Shown in pieces: positions 35,813 through 44,212 of a stretch of 57,873 nt of DNA. A program made the translations under genes and the position numbers. Location of the stretch: the NCBI GenBank assembly GCA_903893315.1, contig CAITLU010000061.1, positions 1 to 57,873 on the forward strand, written 5' to 3'. A model generated the notes under the pieces. That model made no database searches, had not been told where the DNA came from, and saw nothing but the letters and a program-made list of their open reading frames with translations. Source of the stretch: an uncultured bacterium. Lineage in GTDB: Bacteria; Desulfobacterota; Binatia; UBA1149; CAITLU01. The stretch's first letter is position 1; every line of letters begins with the position of its first letter.

Positions 35813-36840
35813 GGTTCTCCTGTTACCTGCCGGCAGCGCCCGGCGTGTCGGCTCTGCTCGTGGTGCTGCTCGGTGGCATGGTCGCGGTCGTCGGCACGAC
35901 CGGTTGCGAGTCGCAGTCGCCGTTGCCGGCGGCCAGGCGTGCGCCTTCGACAGCAGTGAGCAAGACTGCCGACGATCTCGGCGTAAAGATCAGCGCGGAG
36001 GCCGTGGCGCGTCTCGGTGTCGCTACGCAGGTCGTGGAGGCGGCGCAATATCGAGAGCTGATCGACGCTGTCGCTGTCGGTGTCGATCCTTCGCCGTTGT
36101 TCCAGCTGGCGGGAGATCTTGCGATCGCCGAGTCGGCGCAGCGTCTGAGCGGTCAGGCTCTGGAGCGCGCTCGCGCGCTGTATGCCGACAATGCGAACGG
36201 TTCGCGGCAGAACGTGGAGGCGGCCGAAGCCCAGGCGACTCAGGACGCTGTTCACGCCGAAGTCCTGCAACGGCGTGTTGTCGCCGAGTGGGGCGGCCCT
36301 TTGATGCGCGCGCAGAGCCGTGGCGAACTGATCGACAGGCTCGGGCGTGGACTCGCGGCGATCGTGCGCATCGACCTCGATCCGAGTGCGCAGATAGCCG
36401 AACAGCCGGCGACGATGCAGGTGCAGGTCTTGAGCGTGGCGGGATCGTCGCCGACCGCCGCCGTGGTGTTGGGCGAGCCGTGGGCGGCGCCGAGCGCCAA
36501 CCCTTTGAGACCGGGACCGTCTCTGTATGCGGTGTCCGCCGACGTTGCGGTCGCGAGACCCGGCTGGAGGGCGCGGGCCGTCGTGACCGGGATGCAGGCT
36601 CAGGCCGTGTCGGGCGCGCGGCTTCCTGCGCAGGCGCTGGTCTACGCCGAGGGCCGTGCCTGGTGTTACCTGGCAACGAAGGAGCCGGGAGTCTTCCGCC
36701 GCGTGGCGGTCGACGTTTCGCGCCCTCTGGACGGCGGCTACTTCGTGGCAACGGACCCGGGTGCCGGCGCGTCGGTCGTGGTCGGCGGCGCGGGACTGCT
36801 GCTGGCCGAAGAACTCGGCTCACAAGCCGCCGAGGACTGA
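35809..36840 (+). CDS. RND efflux periplasmic adaptor lipoprotein
   Basis: 343 residues with an N-terminal hydrophobic segment ending TTGC (lipobox). One helical hairpin segment can be seen (about residues 100-160: SAQRLSGQALERARALY, then EAAEAQATQDAVHAEVLQRR). Beta-barrel and membrane-proximal regions follow (ARLPAQALVYAEGRAWCYL is the typical adaptor phrase). I cannot find the usual lipoyl half-motifs flanking the hairpin, so the adaptor looks reduced or divergent. It links the pump to the channel. It overlaps the gene before it, and the pump gene starts 6 nt after it. Confidence 0.82.
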   Translation: MRFSCYLPAAPGVSALLVVLLGGMVAVVGTTGCESQSPLPAARRAPSTAVSKTADDLGVKISAEAVARLGVATQVVEAAQYRELIDAVAVGVDPSPLFQLAGDLAIAESAQRLSGQALERARALYADNANGSRQNVEAAEAQATQDAVHAEVLQRRVVAEWGGPLMRAQSRGELIDRLGRGLAAIVRIDLDPSAQIAEQPATMQVQVLSVAGSSPTAAVVLGEPWAAPSANPLRPGPSLYAVSADVAVARPGWRARAVVTGMQAQAVSGARLPAQALVYAEGRAWCYLATKEPGVFRRVAVDVSRPLDGGYFVATDPGAGASVVVGGAGLLLAEELGSQAAED

Positions 36841-36846
36841 ACCGTC

Positions 36847-39800
36847 ATGCGCCGTATCCTGCTGCTGTCGCTTCGCCATCGTGTGGCGGTGGCAGCCGTG
36901 GCGTCGCTTGCGCTGATCTACGGCGTCGTGACCGCGCGCCGCGCGCCTCTCGACGTGTTTCCCGAGTTCGTCGCCGCGCAGGTAACGGTACAGACCGAAG
37001 CTCCCGGACTCGCTCCCGAGCAGGTCGAGCAACTGGTCACCAGGCCGGTAGAGGCGAGTCTGAACGGGGCCGCCGGTCTCGAATCCATACGTTCCGAGTC
37101 GATTCCGGGTCTGTCGGTCATCACGGTCGTATTTCGCGACGACATCGACGTGCGCGTGGCGCGCCAGGCTGTGGCCGAGAACATCGCACAGGTAGCGACC
37201 GCGCTGCCGAGCGGAGTGGCGGCGCCGAAGTTGTCGCCGCTGACGTCGAGTACGATGGACCTTCTCAAGGTAGGTCTGCTTTCCGACAGCGTCGGCGGTT
37301 TCGCTCTGCGCGACCTCGCCGACTGGACTCTCAAGCCGCGTCTGCTGGCGGTGCCGGGAGTGGCGCGCGTGAACGTTTTTGGCGGCGACGTCCGTCAAAT
37401 TCAGATCCGCGTCGATCCGGCGAGGATGGACGCCGCCGGCTTGTCGCTGGCCGAAGTGGTGACCGCGGCGCGATCGGCGACCGGTGTGCGCGGAGGCGGC
37501 TTTCTCGACCTCGAATCCCAGCGCTTGCTGCTCAGTGTCGATGCCGGCACGTCGGCGCCGCGGCCGGGACAGACGCAGAACGTCGAAAGCACCATAGGCG
37601 AGACCGTGATTGCAGCGGCCGGCGGTGTGCCGGTGCGTCTGCGCGACGTTGCCGAAGTCGTCGAAGCCTCGGCGATCAAGGTCGGAGATGCGCTGGTTCA
37701 AGGACGTCCCGGTGTGTTGCTGACGATCTCGAGCCAGTACGGTGCCAACACGCTCGAAACCACACGCCTGGCCGAAGCGGCGCTGGCCGAACTCGAGCCG
37801 GCTCTGAATGCGCAGGGCGTGGTATTGGTCGGCGCGTTGCACCGGCCGGCGACGTTCATCGAACTGGCCCTGGATGATCTCGGGCGCGCACTCGCGATCG
37901 GCGCGCTGCTGATCGTCGTCGTGCTGATGCTGTTCCTGCGCGATTGGCGCACCGCGCTGATTTCCTTCGTCACCATTCCGCTGTCGCTGCTGGCGGCGGT
38001 TGCGGTGCTGGATGCGCGCGGCGTCACGTTGAACACGCTGACACTGGGCGGCTTCGCGGTCGCACTCGGAGTGCTGGTCGACGATGCGATCATCGACGTC
38101 GAAAACATCCTGCGCCGACTGCATCTGAACGAGGGACTCGCCGAGCGCCGACCGTTTCTCGAAGTGGTGCTGGAGGCCTCGCTCGAAATCCGCTCCTCGG
38201 TCGTCTACGCGACGTTGGTCGTGATGCTGGTCTTCCTTCCGGTGCTGGCGATGCAGGGTGTGCAGGGCCGGCTGCTGGCGCCGCTGGCCGAGGCTTTCGT
38301 GCTGGCCGTGCTGGCTTCGCTGGTGGTGGCACTGGTGGTGACACCGGCGCTGTGCGCGTTGCTGCTCAAGGGGGCGCTGCATCATCGCGGGGCACCCGGC
38401 TGGCTGGGGAGCGCGGCGCGTCCCCACCGCGCCGTGATGTCGTGGGTGCAACGTCACTTGAAACTGGTGGTCGCTGCACTGTTGCTCGAGCTGGTGCTGT
38501 CGCTGGTGGTGCTGCCTCGACTTGGCGGCGAATTTTTCCCGGTGTTTCGCGAGGGACACTTCGTGCTTCAGGTGTCGAGCAAGCAGCCCGGCACTTCACT
38601 CGAGGAAATGGCGAGGGTGGGGGCCGCGATCAGCCGCGAGGTTCTGGCTCTGCCTTACGTCGTCAGCATCGAGCAGCAGATCGGACGCGCCGAACTGGGC
38701 GAAGACACCTGGGGATCGCACCGCTGCGAATTCCACGTCGAACTGCGCCGCGACGTGACGGTCGATCAGTCCGTCGCGCAGCAGGATCTGCGTGAGATTC
38801 TCGATCGCTATCCGGGGCTGCAGTCGGAAGTGCTTACCTTCCTCGGTGATCGCATCAGCGAGACGCTGACCGGCGAGACCGCACAGGTGGTCATCAGCGT
38901 GGTCGGGTCTGACCTTGACGAACTTGACCGCGCCGCATCGAAGGCGGCCGAACTGGCCGCTGCGGTGCCCGGTGTGGTCGATCTGAGGGCGCAGATCCAG
39001 TCGGGAACTCCGCAGATTTCCGTGCATCTGGATCCGGCCAGGCTGGCGCTGTTTTCGATTCGGCCGGGCGACGCTCTCGATACCGTTGCCGGCGCCTATG
39101 CCGGTACGACGGTGGGGCAGGTCTACGATCGCGATCGCGTGCTGGATGTGGTTGTCGCGTTGCCACCCGAGCTGCGCAGCCGCGGCGAGCAGATCGGCGC
39201 GCTGTCGCTGGTCGGTGTGGATGGCACCCGCGTACCGTTGCGCGCGGTGGCGACCATCTCCGCCGAGACCGGCCGTTACGCGATCGTTCACGAGGGCGGC
39301 CGGCGCCGCAGCATCGTCACGTTCAACGTGCGCGGACGCCCGGTCGCCGATGCGGTCGGTGAAGTGGAGGAAACGGTTCGTGCCGGGCTTCATCTTGCGC
39401 CCGCTACGTTCGTCGAGTTCGGCGGTGTGGCCGAGGCCGAGCGCGCCGTGCGGCGCGACCTGTGGATCGATTCGGCGATAGCGTTGGCACTGATTGGGCT
39501 GTGTCTGGCCGCGGCATTTCGTCGCTCGCGCTGTACGTGGCTGGTCTTCGTCAATCTCCCGTTCTCGCTGATCGGCAGCGTGGCTGCGATTGCGGTAACA
39601 GGAGTAGGGTTGTCGATCGGATCGCTGGTGGGGCTCGTGACGGTGTTCGGCATCAGCGCGCGCAACGCGATCTTGTTGCTGGCCCACTACGAACACCTGA
39701 TAGATGTCGAGGGCCGGCCATGGTGCGTCCAGACCGCGATCGACGGAGCGGCAGAGCGACTGCGTCCGGTGTTGATGACGGCGGTGGTGACGGCACTCGG

Positions 39801-40017
39801 GCTGGTGCCGCTGGCGCTGGGGCTTGGGAGGCCGGGGCACGAGATCGAGGCGCCGATGGCGATCGCGGTGCTGGGCGGGCTCGCAACGTCCACGGTTTTG
39901 ACGCTCGGGGTATTGCCCGCGCTGGCGCTGGCGCTTGGACTTGACGCTCGGGCGGGCAACGCGCAATCGGACGAGGGTTTGGACGTCTCGGCAACGCGCG
40001 CGCAGGAGCATCCATGA
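36847..40017 (+). CDS. RND efflux transporter permease (CzcA/AcrB superfamily)
   Basis: 1056 residues with the twelve-helix, two-large-loop RND layout. The N-terminus (APLDVFPEF, then VTVQTEAPGLAPEQVEQLVT) and FSLIGSVAAIAVTG later are those of the CzcA-like group. The TM4 motif LVDDAIIDVENILRRL holds two adjacent Asp residues for proton relay, as in drug-exporting HAE pumps rather than the single Asp of heavy-metal pumps. The substrate is therefore uncertain: drug-like compounds or metals. It uses the proton gradient in the inner membrane and needs the two preceding gene products. It overlaps the MOSC gene by 4 nt. Confidence 0.95.
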   Translation: MRRILLLSLRHRVAVAAVASLALIYGVVTARRAPLDVFPEFVAAQVTVQTEAPGLAPEQVEQLVTRPVEASLNGAAGLESIRSESIPGLSVITVVFRDDIDVRVARQAVAENIAQVATALPSGVAAPKLSPLTSSTMDLLKVGLLSDSVGGFALRDLADWTLKPRLLAVPGVARVNVFGGDVRQIQIRVDPARMDAAGLSLAEVVTAARSATGVRGGGFLDLESQRLLLSVDAGTSAPRPGQTQNVESTIGETVIAAAGGVPVRLRDVAEVVEASAIKVGDALVQGRPGVLLTISSQYGANTLETTRLAEAALAELEPALNAQGVVLVGALHRPATFIELALDDLGRALAIGALLIVVVLMLFLRDWRTALISFVTIPLSLLAAVAVLDARGVTLNTLTLGGFAVALGVLVDDAIIDVENILRRLHLNEGLAERRPFLEVVLEASLEIRSSVVYATLVVMLVFLPVLAMQGVQGRLLAPLAEAFVLAVLASLVVALVVTPALCALLLKGALHHRGAPGWLGSAARPHRAVMSWVQRHLKLVVAALLLELVLSLVVLPRLGGEFFPVFREGHFVLQVSSKQPGTSLEEMARVGAAISREVLALPYVVSIEQQIGRAELGEDTWGSHRCEFHVELRRDVTVDQSVAQQDLREILDRYPGLQSEVLTFLGDRISETLTGETAQVVISVVGSDLDELDRAASKAAELAAAVPGVVDLRAQIQSGTPQISVHLDPARLALFSIRPGDALDTVAGAYAGTTVGQVYDRDRVLDVVVALPPELRSRGEQIGALSLVGVDGTRVPLRAVATISAETGRYAIVHEGGRRRSIVTFNVRGRPVADAVGEVEETVRAGLHLAPATFVEFGGVAEAERAVRRDLWIDSAIALALIGLCLAAAFRRSRCTWLVFVNLPFSLIGSVAAIAVTGVGLSIGSLVGLVTVFGISARNAILLLAHYEHLIDVEGRPWCVQTAIDGAAERLRPVLMTAVVTALGLVPLALGLGRPGHEIEAPMAIAVLGGLATSTVLTLGVLPALALALGLDARAGNAQSDEGLDVSATRAQEHP

Positions 40018-40667
40018 AGCTCGTTTCGGTCAACGTCGGCCAGCCGCGTCCCATCCTCTGGATGGGTAAGGAGGTGCTGACCTCCATCTACAAGGAGCCG
40101 CTTGCAGGACGCACGCCGCTGCGCCGTTTCAACATCGACGGCGACAAGCAGTCCGATCTCAGCGTTCACGGCGGCGCGGACAAGGCCGTTTACGGCTATC
40201 CGAGCGAACACTACCCCTTCTGGCGCGGTGAACTTGCCGGTGTCGAGCTTTCGTGGGGCGCGTTCGGTGAGAACCTGACCACCGAGGGGCTTGGCGAGCA
40301 GGATCTTTCGATCGGCGATGTGTTGCGCGTCGGGACTGCGCACTTGATGGTTACGCAGCCGCGCATTCCGTGTTTCAAGCTGGCGGTTCGTCTCGGAGTC
40401 GCCGACATGGCCAAGCGTTTCCTGGCCAGTCGCCGCTCGGGGTTTTATTTCGCCGTCGTTGAAGAAGGCGAAGTCGCGGCCGGCGACGCGATCGAAATCG
40501 TCGAGCGCGCAACCGAGCGCATGAGCGTGCGTGAACTCACCGACCTTCACGTCACCAAGTCGCCGCCGCCGGAGCTTCTCGAACGAGTGCTGAGGCTGCG
40601 CGGGTTGGCCGAGGTATGGAGGAACGAAATCGCCGCCGATCTGGCGGCGAGGGGAAAGCTGGGATAG
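40014..40667 (+). CDS. MOSC domain protein (YiiM-like)
   Basis: 217 residues. The MOSC core shows DLSVHGGADKAVYGYPSEHY, FGENLTTEGL and IGDVLRVG, with the conserved Cys in PRIPCFKLAVRLG. MOSC proteins bind the molybdenum cofactor or carry sulfur, and YiiM reduces N-hydroxylated compounds. The ATG overlaps the pump gene stop (40014-40017), so it is translationally coupled to the efflux system. That may hint that the pump exports, and this enzyme detoxifies, related compounds. Confidence 0.93.
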   Translation: MKLVSVNVGQPRPILWMGKEVLTSIYKEPLAGRTPLRRFNIDGDKQSDLSVHGGADKAVYGYPSEHYPFWRGELAGVELSWGAFGENLTTEGLGEQDLSIGDVLRVGTAHLMVTQPRIPCFKLAVRLGVADMAKRFLASRRSGFYFAVVEEGEVAAGDAIEIVERATERMSVRELTDLHVTKSPPPELLERVLRLRGLAEVWRNEIAADLAARGKLG

Positions 40668-40782
40668 CACTGCGGCCGCATCGCCTGTCAGTCGACGGCA
40701 GGGATGTCCGTCGAGCGCGCTGCGAACCGACCGGTGAATACACGGGGCACGCCGCTGAGGCGGCGAATTTCAGGAGAGAGCG

Positions 40783-41055
40783 ATGGATCCCAAGTTGTTC
40801 ATGACCGTGTTTGCGTCGGTCTTCCTTGCCGAGCTCGGCGACAAGACCCAGTTGGCGACCCTGCTCTACGCCACCGATGCTGCCGACCGTAAGATGACGG
40901 TGTTCCTCGCGGCCGCCGGCGCGCTGGTCGTCACCAGTGCCATCGGAGTTCTGGCCGGCGGCGTGGTCTCCCGCTACGTCGCACCCGAGGTTCTGACCAA
41001 GGTGGCCGGGGCCGGATTCATCGTGATCGGCCTGTGGACGCTTCTGAAAAGCTGA
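40783..41055 (+). CDS. Half-size TMEM165/UPF0016 cation transporter
   Basis: 90 residues with three hydrophobic helices. The signature AELGDKTQLATLLYA (about residues 15-30) is the E-x-G-D-K-T motif of the UPF0016 family of Mn2+/Ca2+ exporters. Most members have two such motifs in about 190-210 residues; this protein has one and must assemble as a dimer or higher oligomer. AGGAGAGAG precedes the ATG. No Mn riboswitch (yybP-ykoY) is visible in the 115-nt leader. Confidence 0.9.
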   Translation: MDPKLFMTVFASVFLAELGDKTQLATLLYATDAADRKMTVFLAAAGALVVTSAIGVLAGGVVSRYVAPEVLTKVAGAGFIVIGLWTLLKS

Positions 41056-41060
41056 AGTAA

Positions 41061-41078
41061 ACGCGGCCCGCGCCGCGT
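41061..41078. terminator. Short GC stem between convergent genes
   Basis: A 7-bp perfect stem (ACGCGGC 41061-41067, GCCGCGT 41072-41078) with a 4-nt loop starts 6 nt after the UPF0016 stop. CCTTTG follows on the + strand. The T tract is weak, so I call it a possible terminator. Confidence 0.4.
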
Positions 41079-41130
41079 CCTTTGCGTGGCTCCGTCGCGT
41101 TCGCGAACCCAGCGAACATTCGCCCGGCGG

Positions 41131-41565
41131 CTAACGTCCGGTCCCGCCGCCGCCTCCTATCGGACGCCCGACCCGGTCAGGAATCCGCGGGGCTGGGCTG
41201 TCCTGCTGACTGCCGAGCTCGCCGAGTCCTCCTCCCTGGTAGGTCCCGATTCCCGAACCGTTCAGCGCTCCGAGCCCGCTGCCGGCGCCGCTTCCGAGAG
41301 AACCGTTACCGAACGAGCCGAGGCCGCCCGAGTGGGCGCCGAGCCGTCTGGTGCTGCGATCATCGGTGGCGTTGAGGTCTTGCAGTTGAGCTACCTGCAA
41401 CTGCGCCTGCCTCTGTGACGGCGCGGCGCCGTAACCCAGGCCCGGCGCGATCGGCGCGCCGCCATCGCAGACAGGGCCGTAGTGCGCGTGACACACCGGC
41501 GCCGCGATCATGGTCGCGGCCAGTACCGAACTCGACAGCAACGCGCGCAGGATGGTTCGTGGCAT
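41131..41565 (-). CDS. Small secreted Gly-rich protein, unknown function
   Basis: 144 residues. A signal peptide ends near VCHA, and the mature part begins with His, Tyr and Cys. A Gln-rich helix follows (SQRQAQLQVAQLQDL), then a long Gly/Ser/Leu tail (GGLGSFGNGSLGSG). GGAGGTG lies just upstream of the ATG, so I consider it real. Such Gly-rich tails are often structural or amyloid-like. It is convergent with the UPF0016 gene. Confidence 0.65.
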   Translation of the reverse strand: MPRTILRALLSSSVLAATMIAAPVCHAHYGPVCDGGAPIAPGLGYGAAPSQRQAQLQVAQLQDLNATDDRSTRRLGAHSGGLGSFGNGSLGSGAGSGLGALNGSGIGTYQGGGLGELGSQQDSPAPRIPDRVGRPIGGGGGTGR

Positions 41566-41595
41566 GACGGCACCTCCACAGTGGACTCAGACAGT

Positions 41596-41679
41596 CTAAC
41601 CACGACACGCTCGCCTCGCCACAGCAATAGCGTGTGTGAGCAACGCAGAGTTGAAGGAGCGCGGGCGGCTGCACTTCAT
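41596..41679 (-). CDS. Possible 27-residue leader peptide
   Basis: A small frame begins ATG AAG TGC at 41679 and stops with TAG at 41596-41598. It has a very good ribosome site (CAGGAG, 8 nt upstream). The peptide is basic with two Cys. It lies 29 nt downstream of the DUF2804 stop and ends 30 nt before the Gly-rich gene start. It may be a leader peptide or chance. Confidence 0.25.
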   Translation of the reverse strand: MKCSRPRSFNSALLTHAIAVARRACRG

Positions 41680-41708
41680 TCGTTAACTCCTGTCAGTAAG
41701 AAACGTTT

Positions 41709-42737
41709 TCACCACTTGGCGTAGTGGCGTTCCATGTAGCCGAGCTGGCCGTCGAGCTGGATGCTTTCGCCGTCAGCGGCGACCAGTCGGCCCTGGTAGC
41801 GCCCGAACAACTGATGAAAGTTGCTCGCCAGCACCAAGGCGTTGACCTTCTCGCTGTGACGGCCCTCGGGCGTGAAAACGAGGTCTACGCGGCCGTCGCC
41901 GGTGCGCAGCTTCCAGGGTTTCATCAGATCGTGCCGGTCGTACTCGAAGGCGGCGATTCCCACTCTTTCGAGCGTGCCGTCCACCCAGAAACAGTTCTCC
42001 GTGTAACTGGTTTCGTTGACGCCGCAGGAAATGTTCATCCCGACTATGCGGCCGTCGGGCAGGCGGCCGGCCACGCAGCCCCAGTTCCAGAACGTCTCGC
42101 GTCTCATGTAGCCGGCGCTCCAGTCGTTGTGGCCGAGCATGGCGAGTTGCGCCAGATCGATCCGCCGCCCTTGCCACTCGACCGTTCCGCTGACGCTCGC
42201 TCCGGCAGTCTTGCGAGCAAACACCCAACCGCCGGCTCCGGCGCCGGTGCAGATCGCCATCGGGGCGATGCGCGGCCTGCTTTCGTCGAACGTGGCATCG
42301 ACACGCACGCCGCTGGTCAGGCTCACCAGCAGACGGCGTTGCTGGGGCGTTGCCGTCGCGGTGATCGCGATACTGTTGCCGCGCCACGAAAAAGTCGTCG
42401 AGCCGTCTTCGGGCCTCTGGTCGAAGCGGCACCCGACGGCGAGCGGCGCCATGAAACTGAAGTTGGCGAAGCCTCCGGTGGTCGGTTCGTAGAAGTACAA
42501 GAACGCGGAGGCCGCGATCTTCATGTCGGCGATGGCACAGCCGAAAATCAGCGAGTCGCTGAGGCCGCCGAGGAACTGGAACTGGTTGAAGCCGAAGTGC
42601 CGGGCAAGCCGTCCGCGCGGACGGTCGAGCGGACTCAGCAGCGTGTAGTTCCGATAGTTAACCTCGAGGATCGGTTCGGCAAAAACGCCGTATCGGATCT
42701 CGCCGGTCGCATCGATGAGTCGCGAGCCTGTGGTCAC
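41709..42737 (-). CDS. DUF2804 domain protein
   Basis: 342 residues, starting at a GTG (42737) with GGAGGCAGG upstream. It has no signal peptide and no membrane helix. The phrases RHFGFNQFQFLGGLSD, AFLYFYEPTTGG, SAGYMRRETFWNWGC and a final LGYMERHYAKW are those of the DUF2804 family (PF10974), predicted to be beta-sandwich proteins. Some relatives act on lipid-like substrates, but no activity is established. It appears as a lone gene, divergent from the small secreted protein that starts at 42893. Confidence 0.85.
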   Translation of the reverse strand: MTTGSRLIDATGEIRYGVFAEPILEVNYRNYTLLSPLDRPRGRLARHFGFNQFQFLGGLSDSLIFGCAIADMKIAASAFLYFYEPTTGGFANFSFMAPLAVGCRFDQRPEDGSTTFSWRGNSIAITATATPQQRRLLVSLTSGVRVDATFDESRPRIAPMAICTGAGAGGWVFARKTAGASVSGTVEWQGRRIDLAQLAMLGHNDWSAGYMRRETFWNWGCVAGRLPDGRIVGMNISCGVNETSYTENCFWVDGTLERVGIAAFEYDRHDLMKPWKLRTGDGRVDLVFTPEGRHSEKVNALVLASNFHQLFGRYQGRLVAADGESIQLDGQLGYMERHYAKW

Positions 42738-42892
42738 CGCCTGCCTCCTCCGCCCGATTGCTCCCGAACGCAGTGCCTGCCACGGTTCGGCGGCGCTTTG
42801 CGCGCGGGCGGCTACCGATAGCCGAGGCGCGGCGTCGGTTCCAAGGCTGTCGGCGTGAAGCGGCCGTGTACGTGCTTGAGGAGGACGTTGTC

Positions 42893-43240
42893 ATGAAGAA
42901 TTCCGGGGCGCTGTGTCTTGCAGCAATCGTTCTTGCCGTCGCGACTCGCGCACCCGCCGAGCCGGATGCCGCGGCGCTGCCGCCTCAGGTGCAAGCTGCG
43001 AAGGTCTGCGCGGCCGAAGCGGCAACGGTGCGCGATGCGTATCGCGCGCTGCGCGATCATCTGCGGGCCCGTGCCGATACCGCGAGCGCCGAAGCTCTGC
43101 TGGCCCAGGCCGAGGACGCTCTGCTGAAGGCGCGCTCCGCGTGCCGTGACGACGCCGACGCTGCACGCTCCTTCGAGTCCCTGGCTGCCGACAGCGAACT
43201 CATCCGTCGCGCGCTCGCGCCGTTGCCGCCGTCACAGTGA
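42893..43240 (+). CDS. Small secreted helical protein, unknown function
   Basis: 115 residues from the ATG at 42893, with GAGGAGG about 8 nt upstream. A signal peptide ends near RAPA. The mature part is an Ala-rich amphipathic helix bundle with two Cys (near residues 39 and 84) that could form a disulfide. I do not recognise a family. Confidence 0.65.
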   Translation: MKNSGALCLAAIVLAVATRAPAEPDAAALPPQVQAAKVCAAEAATVRDAYRALRDHLRARADTASAEALLAQAEDALLKARSACRDDADAARSFESLAADSELIRRALAPLPPSQ

Positions 43241-43349
43241 CGCCGCACTGATGCCGCCCACGCCGCGCGCCGCGCCGCCGTAGGCCGCACTGACACGCCG
43301 CATTGACGCATTGACGCACGCCGCACGCCGCACGCCACGGCCGCCGTGG
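43241..43349. repeat. Imperfect GCCGCA/GCATTGAC simple repeats with a terminal hairpin
   Basis: The gap between two convergent genes is filled by imperfect copies of CGCCGCACTGA, a tandem GCATTGAC pair and an ACGCCGC run. It ends in a hairpin CCACGG-CCG-CCGTGG (43335-43349) that could stop transcription. This looks like decayed tandem repeat sequence. Confidence 0.6.
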
Positions 43350-43366
43350 TCGCACGCCGCGAGCGG

Positions 43367-44212
43367 CTACTTCAGCGGCAACGCCGTGCCCGGTTGTGAC
43401 GCGGGTTTCTTGAACTTGAGCAGGAAGCGGTCGGGCGCTTGTCCGCGCGTCGGCTGGCAGGCACTGGCGGTGTGCTTGTCGCCGGCTTCGCTCAAGGCAT
43501 TGCCGGCTTCAACGAAAGTGAAGCCCGCGCTCTCCACTTCCGCGCGCACCTGTTTCTCCGAGGTGCGGCACAGCGCGGCGCCGTCGCCGGGCCCTGCTGC
43601 TGCGCGCGCATCTGCGATCACATAGAGGCCGCCGGGCGCCAGCGCCTGCATCACTGACGCATTCATCGCCTTGCGGTCGATGTTGCGTCTGATCGCATCG
43701 GCGTAGGCACCGGCCGACACTACGACGTCGAGACCGATGGCGTATTGAGGAAGCGGCGATGCGAGCGGGAGATCGAGGCGTGCGGTGTCGGAGAGTTCGG
43801 GCCCGTCGAGGCGCGCGCTCCACGCCTGCGCATCGGCGGCGCCGAGACTGTCGGGATCGTTGTTCGCGAAGACCTTGCCGTATGGATACGCGGCCAGCGC
43901 CAGGACTTCGGTCAGGTAACCGTCACGGGCTCTCAGGTCGGCGACCGTCTTGCGAGGCTCGACGGCAGCGAACGTGACGATGGCCGCCGCTTTTTCGTCG
44001 GCGTCGCGCGCGAGGTCCTGCGCCGTGCGCGGGCTGTCGGCGCGGCCGAGACTTGCGTGGTCCTCGATGTCGTCGCTCGGGATCGCGGGGTGTTTGTTTT
44101 CGTCCTGTGCGTGAGCCGCGGCTGCGATCAGCAGCAGCAGGCCGCACGATACGCGCAGCGCGCCACCAGGTCGGCGCGCACGCATGGAGAAGGGCTTGGT
44201 CGCGATCTTCAC
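43367..44212 (-). CDS. Secreted class I methyltransferase-like protein (COG4798-like)
   Basis: About 281 residues from a GTG at 44212 that overlaps the previous stop (GTGA). The signal peptide ends AAHAQ. The core phrase TVADLRARDGYLTEVLA stands where SAM-dependent methyltransferases have 'VlDlGcGtG', and ALAPGGLYVIADARAAAGPGDG stands at the strand-4/5 position. The Gly-rich SAM motif is eroded (DLRARDGY). The family is known as predicted periplasmic methyltransferases, puzzling because SAM should be absent outside the cytoplasm. It may have another activity. It is last in a four-gene operon. Confidence 0.8.
   Translation of the reverse strand: MKIATKPFSMRARRPGGALRVSCGLLLLIAAAAHAQDENKHPAIPSDDIEDHASLGRADSPRTAQDLARDADEKAAAIVTFAAVEPRKTVADLRARDGYLTEVLALAAYPYGKVFANNDPDSLGAADAQAWSARLDGPELSDTARLDLPLASPLPQYAIGLDVVVSAGAYADAIRRNIDRKAMNASVMQALAPGGLYVIADARAAAGPGDGAALCRTSEKQVRAEVESAGFTFVEAGNALSEAGDKHTASACQPTRGQAPDRFLLKFKKPASQPGTALPLK

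Noticed and set aside
40668-40782. Mn-sensing yybP-ykoY riboswitch before the UPF0016 gene
   Set aside because: I cannot find the conserved loop sequences or fold in the 115-nt leader.
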